Below are positions 47,196 to 58,987 of a stretch of DNA of 64,000 bases, one piece after another (positions within the stretch are counted from its first letter, which is position 1; every line of letters starts with the position of its first letter). The notes beneath the pieces were generated by a model that was not told where the DNA came from, did no database searches, and worked only from the letters and a program-made list of their open reading frames with translations. The stretch lies in NCBI GenBank assembly GCA_025266875.1, contig JALLLT010000019.1, positions 124,001 through 188,000 on the forward strand, read 5' to 3'. The position numbers and the translations under genes were made by a program. Source of the DNA: Fennellomyces sp. T-0311. Its lineage: Eukaryota > Mucoromycota > Mucoromycetes > Mucorales > Lichtheimiaceae.

Positions 47196-47948
47196 ATGGC
47201 ACAAAGTAAGTGTCTCCATTCCACCTTCTACCCTATTGCACTGCCAACCCCCGCGCAGAAATCCCCCAATGAACAGCAATCCACTTCGAGATTGAGCTGC
47301 ATTTGCGTTTTTTTCTTTGGGAGTTTGAATGCTCCAGTTTGCTGGGAACGGTTTGGTCAAACAACTGATATCTTTTGCGTATTATGCAGTACCTCGCAAT
47401 TTCCGTCTGCTCGAAGAGCTGGAGAAGGGTGAAAAGGGCATTGGTGACGGTACCTGCAGCTATGGATTAGCAGATGACGATTTGCTCATGCATAACTGGC
47501 ATGCAACCATTCTCGGCCCTCCTCACGTAAGCGTCGTTTTCCGTATTGTTCTGTTTTATTGACAATTTCTGGTGTGCAGTCCGTACACGAGAACCGCATC
47601 TACAGCTTAAAGATTTACTGCGGTGAATCCTACCCTGACGCGCCTCCTACTGTGCAGTTTGTGTCGCGGATCAATCTTCCCAGTGTCAACCCGCAGAACG
47701 GAAAGGTATTGGCGGTGTAGCTGGCTGCAATGCGCTGTGCTGAGCTGCTGTGTGTAGGTCGAACCAAGCCGCTTGCCCTGCCTGGCTCACTGGAGACGCG
47801 CATATTCCTTGGAGACCGTGCTGACGGAGTTGAGACGGTAAGTGGCGACTAAGAGAGTTTGAGTCACGATTACTCACGGCCCCCCTTTAGAGAGATGGCG
47901 ACGATCGGTAGAAAGCTGCCTCAGCCTGCTGAAGGAACTACGTTCTAA
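47196..47948 (+). CDS. Ubiquitin-conjugating enzyme E2 variant, MMS2/UBE2V type
   Basis: Five exons (47196-47205, 47390-47526, 47580-47705, 47758-47837, 47891-47948) encode 136 aa. Exon 1 is 10 nt and is followed by a 184-nt intron, long for this genome. Family features: [20 protein letters not shown] at the N-terminus, [35 protein letters not shown] and [13 protein letters not shown]. The HPN motif and active-site Cys of true E2s are absent, as expected of a UEV. It pairs with Ubc13 to build Lys63-linked chains in error-free post-replication repair. A Cys in LPCLAHW sits four residues beyond the usual catalytic position and is probably not catalytic. Confidence 0.93.
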
Positions 47949-48110
47949 ATGGATAGATAAAGAAAAAAAGTCTCTCTTTCTTTCAACCGCGCTTTCCGGC
48001 CTTCACGGCTTCTTTATATCTTGCAATGCATCCCCTCCCAACCCACGTGTGCTTTCTTTTGAAATAGAAAAGCAAAATCTTTCATTGTCTTAAAAGAATA
48101 TCTTTGGCGT

Positions 48111-49106
48111 CTATTTGTTCCAGTAGTCGTAGTATTTGTCGCCGTACTTTTTGATGTCCTTGAGCTCGTCCCACCGCGAGTGCGGCAGCCCCGTCTCCTC
48201 CTCGACGTTCTTCTTGTCCTCTTCCACCGGGCGCTTCATGTCCTCCTTCAGCCACTTGTAACAGAGCGCCATAAGCGGCGAGTCCATCACTCCTTCTTCC
48301 TTGTGTCTCTTTTTGAGTTCGTCGAACTCTGGAAAGTCGTTCACGTCATGCTTGGAGAGAATCGTGCCATCCGCCATGCGGGCGACATGCGTCATCCACG
48401 ACGACAAGCCGTCAAAGATGTGGGTCGTGTACACCTATCACCCATGTATCTGTCAGCGTTGCATTGTAATTGAGCACACTCAAGCTTACGATGGTCGCGC
48501 CTCTCGTCTCCGTCTCGCTTTTGAGGTATTTGAGCAGCTCGGTGCGCACAAGGATGTCCAGGTCCATGGTGACTTCATCAAGTAGCAACAGATCCCATGG
48601 TTGCAACAAACCCATGACCAATTGCACGCGACGCAGCTGTCCATCCGAGCACTGATGCATCCGCCAATTCATGTCAACGTCGAGCACCTTGACTAGCCTC
48701 TCGGTACGCTCGGGCCAACGCTTACTTCCCATACTCATCAAGAAGAAATCTACCTTCATATCCGATCGAATATATGGATTATGCGCCCAATCTGTGCCAA
48801 GATAAGTTACTCCCTAGCGCGTATTTCTCTTTCAGCTTTATGCATGTCCGATTGTTTTCCGACAACACTTACTGCTGGGGCATCCAAAAACGCATTGCGT
48901 CCGAGAACTTTAACATGGCCTTCAATTTTGCGTTTGCCTGCCAAGATTCGTAACAATGTCGTTTTGCCCGCTCCATTGGCTCCAACCAAGAGGCACCGTT
49001 CACCTCGAGGGACTTGGAGGTCTAGATTCTTGATAATGGTAGGGCCACCATAGTCAAAAGTGAAATTCTGCACGTCAACAACGAGATCTTGTTTCAAGTC
49101 TGGCAT
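48111..49106 (-). CDS. CAF16: CAF16-like ABC-type ATPase
   Basis: Exons 49106-48873, 48813-48490 and 48434-48111 encode 293 aa. It is a soluble single ABC nucleotide-binding domain without membrane segments. Motifs: [17 protein letters not shown] (Walker A), [32 protein letters not shown] (signature SDGQ), [12 protein letters not shown] (Walker B) and YTTHIFDGL (H-loop). The signature and the LGT-W segment match yeast Caf16, a CCR4-NOT-associated ABC protein linked to transcription regulation. A charged C-terminal extension ([17 protein letters not shown]) is present. Tail-to-tail with the MMS2-like gene (163 bp between stops). Confidence 0.9.
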
Positions 49107-49732
49107 AATAGTTTTTTTTTGGGCGCGAAAAGAAAGACCGCTTTGAAGAAATTGGGTTATCGGGATTTGATGGAGATAACTGAATCAAGCAATGCCAATC
49201 GCCTTTTATATTCGTCTCTTGCTGGATAAATGTCGGTTCGGCTGTTGCCTTCTGGATATAGAGCCGCCAATTACTTCTGCGATGGTCATCACCAGAGTTA
49301 CGATGTGCTTACAGGGCATCGGTTAATACATGTTTAGATCATATTACCGATACAAGCACAATTACAGTATATACCTTGGATACGCGCCAAGCCCAAAAAA
49401 ATCTTGGATATAGATCGTATAAACTGCGGTGACTTTAGCAGCAAGCTGGAGTCATTTGCCAAAAAAAAAGACAATAACTTACCCTGGACACGCACAGCTT
49501 TCTCGCCGCTGGTAAAACACGAGTAGCCTTTCACCTAAGCTTAGAAATACTACTTATGATGAATCAATTGAACTTATTTTGGGATATTCGCACGCGTTCT
49601 TTGTAATCTGGATTGGCCAAACCAAAATTCTTTGTTTATGATATCATCTGACAGTATTTCCCTAATCTGTAACTGATCGCTTGCATGCGTAATCCGCTAT
49701 GAAGTCATCCTTCAAACTGCACTCGCAAGATA
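49107..49732. other. Intergenic, upstream of CAF16
   Basis: CAF16 promoter (minus strand) followed by A+T-rich DNA without gene features, up to the boundary of the inverted-repeat element. Confidence 0.5.
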
Positions 49733-51506
49733 CAGTAGTTTGCATTAGGGATTTGACGTTTTGATAAATTATGTCGCTGAGTCAAAAGTTAAATCGTGAA
49801 TTGCGCTTATAACATCACAAATAAACAGTGCATATATCGCACCCAGTGGTCAGAAAATTCGTGAGATTCAATCGCAGAAGTCGCGAATAAAGATATGGAG
49901 CATCACTAATATTAAGATATATTCGCTGATAGTGACGAGAAGATCGCTGTCAGTCAAAGCTTAAACCAAGGGCAGGTGCTGTGTTCTTTCGCGCCGTGGT
50001 CCTGTAGAAATTGTCCGCGTAGCTGGTGAGGATGCACGCACCTGTGGCGTAATAAATTGTGAAATCAGCTGGAAAGATTGAATAGGATGATCTACTGATA
50101 ATGCCGATGGAGCTATCGGTCATGCAAGTAGCACTATCAATCATGACGATGAACACTTATTCGCTCGGCTCTTTCCAAAGCCGCTTCCACTATTACTTTA
50201 TAGACGGAAGCTGACGCAGTGATAAACAATACAACTGTAGAACGCATATCCGTGTGTGTAGCGGAAAAATAAAGAAGTACGGTCATAACGTGTCTACACT
50301 ATGTATGCCTAGGAAACACGAGGTATCAAGGAGCTGGGGACAGGATGCTGAAGAAGGTGGATGCGCGACAAAGGCAGGCAGAGCATGTCGGGATATATAT
50401 GTTTCGGTATGTAGCTGTCTAAAGATGCGGTATGTGAACTTGATGTCAAGCATGACTATAAAAAGTGGCATTGACAACTATACAAATGCTGTTATATATA
50501 GAAGTACAGTGGCCGCTTTATATAACGATACGATGGTACAGCCCAAACTTTATCGTTATATCAAAATATCGTTATATAAAATGGGATTTGGCAGTGATTA
50601 CCGTATTGGTGCATCGAGAATTGTATCGTTATAGCGAATTATCGTTATATAAAATATCATTATATAAAGCGACCACTGTAGCTCCTTCATTGTCATTTTT
50701 TGCACCGTCGTCCAGGCAACCCGATGGCCGATCCATATCTCGATTTATGTTGAGCACTTGCACTACATACATTCACTTTGTGCATCCAAAACGTCATATT
50801 ATTGCCGTGTACATAGCCCTTCCTAATGCACTCCTATTTTTTTCTCAGCTGTAACCGTGATCGGACTAAGACGTGTCTATGCGCACCCATAAAAAAAGCA
50901 GCTCTGCAGTAAAAATGGTATCAGTTAGATTACGTATATTTGTCGAAACATAGCTGCGTTAGTAACATGTCTTTGATCGCACAAATCCCACACACATAAG
51001 TCTTGCACGTCATGTAGATCACTATACTAAAGCTGTTGGAACGAGATGGAATGCGTCAAAAATGTTAAAAGTAGGCATTGAATACTTGCTTTTCCATCCA
51101 CCTATGATGACTGCTTTGTGCGTAGCATTCTTGGCAACATCACAATTTGAATAATGAATGGAAAGCAAAAGGTACTTGGGAGTGAGGCAAATTTTGTCGC
51201 CGTGGACAATCCTCATTCAAAAATTCGGGCACGGGCTTACTCGAAACCGTGTACTTTTCTAAACTGCCCTTGACTTCTGCTCTGACTGACAGCGATCTTC
51301 TCGTCACTACCAGCGAATATATCTTAATATTAGTGATGATCCATATCTTTATTCACGACTTCTGCGATTGAACCTCACGGATTTTCTGACCACTGGGTGC
51401 GATATATACACTGTTTATTTGTGATGTTATAAGCGCGACTCACGATTTAACTTTTGACTCAGCGACATAATTTATCAAAACGTCAAACCCCTAATGCAAA
51501 CTACTG
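49733..51506. mobile_element. Long-TIR element with CAGT ends and TA duplication (Tc1/mariner-like)
   Basis: The first about 245 bp are an inverted near-copy of the last about 245 bp (left arm 49733 to about 49976, right arm about 51264 to 51506). The ends read CAGTAGTTTGCATTAGGG and its complement, directly flanked by TA (49731-49732 and 51507-51508), as for Tc1/mariner/pogo elements. The arms differ by scattered substitutions and small indels. The 1.3-kb interior has no transposase frame, so the element is non-autonomous. A second, 172-bp element is nested inside it. Confidence 0.75.
50507..50678. mobile_element. Nested 172-bp MITE, TA-flanked
   Basis: The terminal inverted repeats read CAGTGGCCGCTTTATATAAC (left) and the complement of CAGTGGTCGCTTTATATAAT (right), flanked by TA at 50505-50506 and 50679-50680. 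Internally the CGTTATATAAAAT motif repeats several times. The termini resemble pogo/Tigger-type CAGT...TATAACGA ends. It lies within the larger TA-flanked element, so it inserted later. Confidence 0.8.
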
Positions 51507-52291
51507 TATCTACAGAAGAGCGCTTCTTGATTCTTCAATGTGCATTCACGTCATCCCGATACCGTGTTCCGTGTCTGTACCGTAATCAGTGGAAGTGTAC
51601 GTCTTATAAGCACGATTAACGTGCCACTCATTGCGAACCACCTTCTATGTAAGATCCATTGTCTACAGCCATTTGTCCCGATGAGTGTGGAGCTTCCTTT
51701 AGTGCTACCTATCGTGCCCTATGGTCAATCTAACCGCGTAAAATACAGAGAAGCCAAGAGCACACTCCATCCCATTGATATATGGCGCTGCAATATATCG
51801 GTCTCAACTCATTCTACATGTACTATGTATACTACAATTCTATTGATTCGAATAACGGCTTCTAGTATTCTATAAGTCATCGATCAATTACACTAGCTGT
51901 ACATACTGAAAATTTATTACAACAATGCATTGCTTTAGCACCACTCACCATCGCACTATACTATTATGTGGATCATGCGTACAGTCAACGTTTCCCCCTT
52001 TATTTCCTCTTTTGCGTACTCTATATATTTATAACTTCCCATCTTACAACTTTTATATTATTGACAGGTGAAATGCAATGCTGAGTGCTATTTTGTATGA
52101 TGACTATTAAGAGACCATGCATTTCCTTACAGCTAGTATCATTAGTGTCACACTACTCGTATAGATCGGGATTTTGTCAATCGCACAAGGTCTTTAAGAA
52201 AAATCAAACACAACATCTCATGACGTTGGAATATGCACCGCAAGTTGATGCACATTCAGTTTCGCCCTTAGTACCGACCGAAACGGTAAGA
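51507..52291. other. Spacer between two inverted-repeat elements, no gene
   Basis: A+T-rich DNA without gene or repeat features I can recognise. Confidence 0.5.
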
Positions 52292-54918
52292 AAATGCCTG
52301 AAAGTGTGCGGTGTACGTCGCTCAAAGCTTCGATCCTCACTCTCGAAAGTCGGCACGCCTGGCTCAGAATGCGTCGTTGCTACTGTCGGTTTCTCAAAAA
52401 AGGCGGCAGCTTACAGATAGGTAGCAAAAGCCTCCGGCTAATGGCGTGTTCAAATAAATTTGGCGTTCTGATTGAAACCTTTTCGGGCGCTTGATCAAGA
52501 TAACACCGGCTTGCGTCTACGACATGCTGACCTGCGTTGAACCGTAACTCGGTTCAAAAGAATGCTAGCGCTACAAAATTAACATTTCATGACAATCATG
52601 GTTTGGAATACCATATACATAAGTTAAACGAGTTTTAACTAGGTGCTATTCTTATTTTACACGGTGTAAACTTTTTTTTTTATAAAAAAGCACAAAAACA
52701 CATTGCTTACGAGTCAACTTTTTTCCAGTATCACTGGTTCTATTCTCTACTGCATCATCGCTTTTGCTCGGAAATCCTCTACAATGCCTACTAATACAGT
52801 AGGGAGATCCAATCGAAGGATCAGTCTTTATGTCCGAGTAAAACCTTTAGAGGCGGCTTAGTAACCCACAACCTCTGATTCTCGACATTGTTGTCATTCT
52901 ATCACCAACTACTCGCCACTTTTTTTAACATAAAGTGCCTTTTTACATTTGTATTTTCCATTTTCGATACTTTTCATATTTGCCACTTTTAAGTTCACCT
53001 TTCAGCTCAATTCTTTCTTAAGTTGGCCTACTTTTGGCCATATCTCGATACAAAGTTTCGTTAGCAACTTTGGAACTAAACTGTTCCGTATTGCTCTTGC
53101 CCGGAGCCACACACCACAAATAATAAAGTTAGACCTCAACTGGGTCGATTCCTTTACATCTTGGCAAAAGGTAAATATCACACATGTCTACTTCAATACT
53201 TTGTCCGCCGCTAGTTCAACTAGCTAGTACTACCATTGGATCCGTCTTTGATGTTCCTGCAGAAAATATTGATACATCAAGAAAATCCAATGGCCATATC
53301 AGTTTCTATTCAACAAAAAAAGGCTTTCAAGACGATATTCCAAAGCACTGGGCTTTGATTTTTCTACTTTTCCGGATTTTCTCGGCCTCGTATCCTTTTC
53401 ATTGTATGTGTCTTTCTTGCTCTGAAACTGCATTTCGTATGATTGTCACCTCTGATTTCTTCCACTTCAAATGTTTTTGGATGATTTAGTTTGGACTGGG
53501 TTTACATGAGAGACAAAAACTCAACGTTTTCGTAAAGCACGTAATTCAGGTCATTTAATAAAAAAAGTTATGACAGGCCATCGGACCTCATAATGCTTTG
53601 CAAGGCGCGTTTCTAGGCTTAAAATTGTACTTCCAAGTAAGTCTTACTCTTGATGTCAATAGTTCAAGTCCCTAATACCACTAGGTGCGCTGTAAATTCC
53701 TCTACAAACCGTATACATATTCCAAGGAGATCTAATCTCTTGTAAAGACAATAAATATGCTAAAGAGTACCGCTGGTGAACTCACCCTTTTTCCTCCCCC
53801 GTTTTTTCCTCAACCTTGCATTTTTCCCAGGTTTGACCATACTATCCGCTCGACTTTAATATCTACTTTACCTCGCTTCTACACTACCCCCCGCTTTTTA
53901 CTCGGTTTTTGACGTTCCATCCGCTTAGAAACAATCAAGGAACAGTATACCAAATTTCGCTGCCAGCATCGAACGACGCTTGTAAAATGTTAATATTTTT
54001 ACCCGAACCGCCACTACCTGACCCTTTGAAGGCTAATTTATGTACTGATAAATTGTGATCATCGGCCTGGAAAAGCTATCATGTTCTATTTTTTGCCTCA
54101 ATCCCCCCATTACGTCCAGACGGTGATCAGGTTAGATATTTTATGTATTGCACACCTCTGTTCCTACTACTTCTTAGCATAAAATGGATTTTTTGAAGTG
54201 CTCGATGAGCCAAAATAACGGCGCTTGTCGCCGTCACTTACATAGTTCCTGTGATAACGCTTCATCCTGCGCCTTAAATAGCTCTAACGATCATTGGATG
54301 CGGCGCAACTTTTTTGTACGAATGCGTTACTTATCAAATAGGTATATACGTAATCTTTAGAGGCTTTGGCCGGACATGAAAACTCATCCCTCGATTGGAT
54401 CTCCTTACTGATTTAGTAGGTATTGTAGAGGATTTCCGAGCGAAAACGACGATGGCAGTAGAGAATCGAACCAGTGACACTGGAAAAAAGTTGACTCGTA
54501 AGCAATGTGTTTTTGTGCTTTTTTATAAAAAAAAAGTTTACACTGTGTAAAATAAGAATAGCACCTAGTTAAAACTCGTTTAACTTATGTATATGGTATT
54601 CCAAACCATGATTGTCATGAAAATGTTAATTTTGTGGCGCTAGCATTCTTTTGAACCGAGTTACGGTTTAACGCAGGTCAGCATGTCGTAGACGCAGACC
54701 GGTGTTATCTCGATCAAGCGCCCGAAAAGGTTTCAATCAGAACGCCAAATTTATTTGAACACGCCATTAGCCGGAGGCTTTTGCTACCTATCTGTAAGCT
54801 GCCGCCTTTTTTGAGAAACCGACAGTAGCAACGACGCATTCTGAGCCAGGCGTGCCGACTTTCGAGAGTGAGGATCGAAGCTTTGAGCGACGTACACCGC
54901 ACGCTTTCAGGCACCTTC
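52292..54918. mobile_element. Element with about 565-bp inverted repeat arms
   Basis: Left arm 52292-52858 and right arm 54355-54918 are inverted copies that match almost throughout (a few substitutions and small indels). They flank a 1.5-kb interior. Each arm carries the same outward-starting open frame (52294-52494 plus; 54714-54914 minus), identical in amino acids (starting ESVRCTSLKASIL, ending VLIETFSGA) apart from the first residue or two. Long arms suggest a Mutator-like or foldback element, but I see no transposase and no clear target-site duplication. Confidence 0.7.
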
Positions 54919-55407
54919 ATACCTTTTTTGTGAGTATTCGAAAACTCAACATATCGACCCATTTCTATTTAAAAGCCGTGTTAAAGCATAGACTTGGATA
55001 CATTCTATCAATGGGAGCTTTGTGATACAAACAGACGACTTCCAGTGCTGACACCCTTTATTACTCGCTGGAAAGATAACCTTTTGGCTTATAATGCGTT
55101 GTGCCTTTTCATATCACAATTACAGAAAAGTTGCTTGCAGGAAAGCACCTCGTTTCCTTAAGTACTACCAATAACGCCAAATCATTTGTTGGCAAGTTTT
55201 TCAAAGTTCCGTGTACACTGCACAATAATCTACCCATGCAAACTGCACGCTTACTTAATACCACAATCAATCGTTTGTGGATTTGGACGCACAATAGAGC
55301 GAAAGTAGGTCACTTAAAAAAACTATAACCAGGCCGAGGATTTTAAAGAAGCGCGGACGCATTTTTCTAGTATTCACCGCAATTAGAACGGAAACCTCGA
55401 GGCCAGC
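54919..55407. other. Intergenic, upstream of the ITFG2-like gene
   Basis: No gene is supported. A 75-codon frame at 55101-55328 overlaps one on the other strand and shows no motif. Confidence 0.5.
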
Positions 55408-58400
55408 ATGAGAACGATTTCTTTAGTCAATCGGCTAAAATGGTCGTTCTCTGGCAATATGAATCCCCATGCTCTAGTTCTAGGCGACGTCGATAACGAT
55501 GGCGTAAATTACCGTGCAAGAAGAATCCACGCGTTACAATGTTACTGACCATTTACTTGCAGGAAAATGAGTTTGTCATTGGCAACCTTAGCGGGGATCT
55601 TGCCGTGTTCAAAGGAGAGTGCGCGCATGGACTGCCTACATTTGTGTGCCACGGACTAGGCACAGTGAGTTTACGGAGGGGTGAGAGGGAATACAGCTGA
55701 TTTTAAGGCATATAGATCACATGTATTGCTATTGGCGACGTGCGCAACTGGGGCAGGGTATATTGCAGTTTTGCATTTGAGAAAAAATAAGTGGTTAATA
55801 ACACATCGCTTGAAGAACTCTGTTGTATGCATAAATGCCGAAGGTCAAGCACATATTTTCGATATTCCTCGACTCGCCGTGGATCATCCAGTCATGTCAG
55901 TTGACGACTACTTGAAACACGGGCGACGTGCATCCGATACATCCAGTCTGCAAGCCTTTCGACGTATGATGGGCCACAGCGCCGATGAAGGGCCTCACAG
56001 AAACACATCCGACAAGCCTCCTATCCATGACTTGCAAAGGCCAAACCTGACATTGAATGTCCCCGTGAATGTCAATCGTATTCTTATTGCGGATGTTGGT
56101 AATTAACTCGTATCCAGCCGTTGTTTGTACATACCACTGACCATAGGATGGCAGATGGAGACTCGTTGAATGAACTGGTGCTGGCTCGAACCGATCGCAT
56201 CTTGCACGCGTTTCAACTGCATGTTACTGTGGATCAGGCGCTGCCAAAAAGTATCGACACACCAGCCAACAATCAGTCTCATTACCTCCCAACTTCGTTT
56301 CAATCATCATTATCCGTGCTGTCGTCAAGTAGAGAGCGCGGAAAATTACTCGCCAACCGAAATGTGACCCCTGAGACAAAAGAGAAGGGCGCTTCGATGC
56401 TGCGAAAAGGTATGGGATGGCATAAGTCATCTCGATCGACCAAAGAAACAGAATCGGCACAGCATAAGCTTTATACCTCATTGCCCAGTATCGATGAAAA
56501 GGTGGAACTGCTGGCTAAAGATGTGTGGGTATTTGATGGCCAGGTATGTACAAAAGGTAACACACTACTTTTATCTGACGCGCTATACATAAAGATTACT
56601 TCATTAGCTACTACAGTTCATCCGGAACGACCCAATGAGCCTATTTTACTTGTCGCACAACCAGGCAACACGTTCACCATCATTGATTGTCATGGCAACC
56701 GCTACAACAGGGACTTTACGCCGCAATACTCGCCTCGAACGTTCTATGGGCGACATCAAAAGCTGCAGAAAAGAGCATCTTATTCATCCTCACACCAATC
56801 CGACCAACGACCAGAAGAAGCTACCAGGATAAAGAGTAAAGAAAGCGAAGAGAGCTTGGCAACCACACCCAAGGCCAACGAAGGTGCATTCTCTAAAGCA
56901 ACACGGACGCTCCGTACATTGCTGCAACGCGGAAGCAGCAGCAAAGATCCACATCTTTCCACGGAAATAGACACGGACAATATCATTATGAACTGTGATG
57001 GGAAGATCCATGACGTAGCAGGTGACGAGATCAAACGCTCAAGCTATATTGTTCAGAACTGGCCGGATATAGATGGCGATGATATTATGGGCGAAGAAGA
57101 AAGTGGAGCGGTGGCAACGGAAATTGTGGTCGGCAAATGGCTGCATGACATTGTTCACGCAATGGGTAATCCTGAAGAAGAGGAAGACAACGACGATGAC
57201 GATGAAGGAAACCAGATCGGCATGTTGAGCATGGATGGTAAAGTGCCCAAAGTAAAGATAGTACATTTCATCGAAAGTTAACTTGTAGACTAGGCAAGTT
57301 CACTATATACGATCTTCGAACTAAAGAGGTGTATCCGCATGATCTATTCGTCACCCACAAGCTCTTCAGTCTGGCCACATTGGATATATCATCCTCTTCG
57401 AATATCGACAATCCAGCACCTCCATCTTTGAGACATTGCTCTACCTTCCAAAGCTCGGCCAGTTCACCACAACTTCGATTTCCATCACCCTCCATACCTG
57501 GCGAGTCCTACTCCTCCAACAATGGCAGTAAGGCTGAAAACATGTCGAACGCCGGATCACCTGCTTTCAGTGCATCATCCCGATTGTCACGCATACCAAC
57601 CAACGAAAAAGGGAGCAACAGCAATGTCAGCAAGGAGCACGATTTGGCACGGACATCTTCTAGTGCCAGTGCCACGGCACTTTCCTCAACTGACGAACAG
57701 CAGCCCATCAATACCGCCGCATCTGATATGCACGATGTTGAATCCGCCATTGCCAAGGCAGTGGCTGATACTGTAAGCGTATCCACAGCAACCGATTCGC
57801 CATCTCGACGAGGAAGTCGTGCGAGTACCAATACGAGTTCCTGCTACAAGGAAGAAGAATGGAATGAGGCTGACGATGAAGATGAGGATGAAGAACCTGC
57901 ACCTGGTGCAGAGCTTTTTGTCGCCTGTGCATGGAATGGTGTCACTTATTTGATCGACTGGAGTCAGCGAACCGAAGACGAGAAAGGACAGTCGAAAGTG
58001 AAGTTTCAATTGGTGAAATTTGCTTTTGAAGGACGTGTGTGCGCATTCACAGCAGGTAAAGAAATGCTAAAGTGAAACATGCCGGTGACGTTGCAATATG
58101 CTCATATGGTAAATTACAGGACCTTACGCAGTTGCCCCTGGGCATAATGTCCCGTGCCTGTTTTATGTCGACTTTGAAGATCAAATATTTGTGTATTATG
58201 ACGTGCATGTCTCACCTGGCCCTGTTACTGGATTTATCGATGCCATCGACGACGACATTGAGGAAGCTTTCGAGCGGATAGCGGATGCCGAGAACAACAT
58301 CAAAGGAGTGTACAGTGGGTCACAAAAGAATGAAGAACCAGAAGAAGGACCCATCATTGATCTTGGTGATGGGTGGAAAGGCATCGCAGCAGATGATCCT

Positions 58401-58933
58401 GCACACGGCACAGGGGAGAGCACCGATCATGATGACTCTTTGGAGGAACAACTTGGTATGAGCACCCGTTTAACTGTAATGCGTATATAGCTGAAACATT
58501 AACCATCATCTTTTGCCGAGCAGATCTTACTGATTTTATCCATGAATGCATGTACGGTTTCGAAGACATGAAGGACAAACTCGAGCAACGTGTGGACGCG
58601 GTAGGTTTTTGGTTTTTCTTTTTCACTTTGGAATCTGAAAGCTGATTACTTTCCACGACGTAGCTTGAGCAGCGCCGTCGGAACCACCATTTGCCTGCCG
58701 GTGTTGATATTCGTCGTCTTTCTGATCTAAACATTACAATTGAGCCGCATTTAGACAGAGACACGGAATCCGAGGATGAGCTGCAACGTCGACGAAGCAG
58801 CCTGGGCCCACTGAGCCAAGTGGACTCGTTTGAAGAAGAAGAAGAAGATGATGATGATGGTTCAGCATGGTTATCCGATGCTCTACTTGAGTCTCCGTTG
58901 TTCAAAGACACACATCGCCACGGACCCATGTAA
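55408..58933 (+). CDS. ITFG2-like beta-propeller protein (KICSTOR component)
   Basis: Nine exons (55408-55503, 55563-55664, 55716-55757, 55816-56098, 56155-57237, 57294-58055, 58120-58455, 58524-58600, 58664-58933) encode 1016 aa. ITFG2 is an FG-GAP/WD-like propeller protein; in animals it is part of KICSTOR, which tethers GATOR1 to lysosomes for TORC1 control. Matching blocks in order: SFSGNMNPHALVLGDVDNDG, NEFVIGNLSGDLAVFKG, ITCIAIGDVRNWGR, CINAEGQAHIFDI, VNRILIADVDGDSLNELVLA then RTDRI, LLVAQPG, MDGKFTIYDLRTKEV, HKLFSLATLDI, LFVACAWNGVTYLIDW and FEGRVCAFTAG. The protein is more than twice the length of human ITFG2 (447 aa) because of Ser/Thr/Glu-rich disordered inserts and a C-terminal acidic extension. 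Its 3' end faces the transporter gene only 54 bp away. Confidence 0.85.
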
Positions 58934-58987
58934 TATAAATACGGCTTTATTATGTACGGTTCTTATGTATATACACTATTTCTTTCC

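Noticed and set aside
53184..53489. 101-codon frame in the interior of the long-arm inverted repeat
   Set aside because: No transposase motif; composition is like the surrounding non-coding DNA.
54440..54500. tRNA-like sequence (a GGTTCGATTC B-box-like match, also in the other arm near 52745)
   Set aside because: The flanking bases cannot form the T-arm stem, no convincing A box or acceptor stem is present, and it is part of the inverted-repeat arms. A tRNA-derived SINE remains possible but unsupported.
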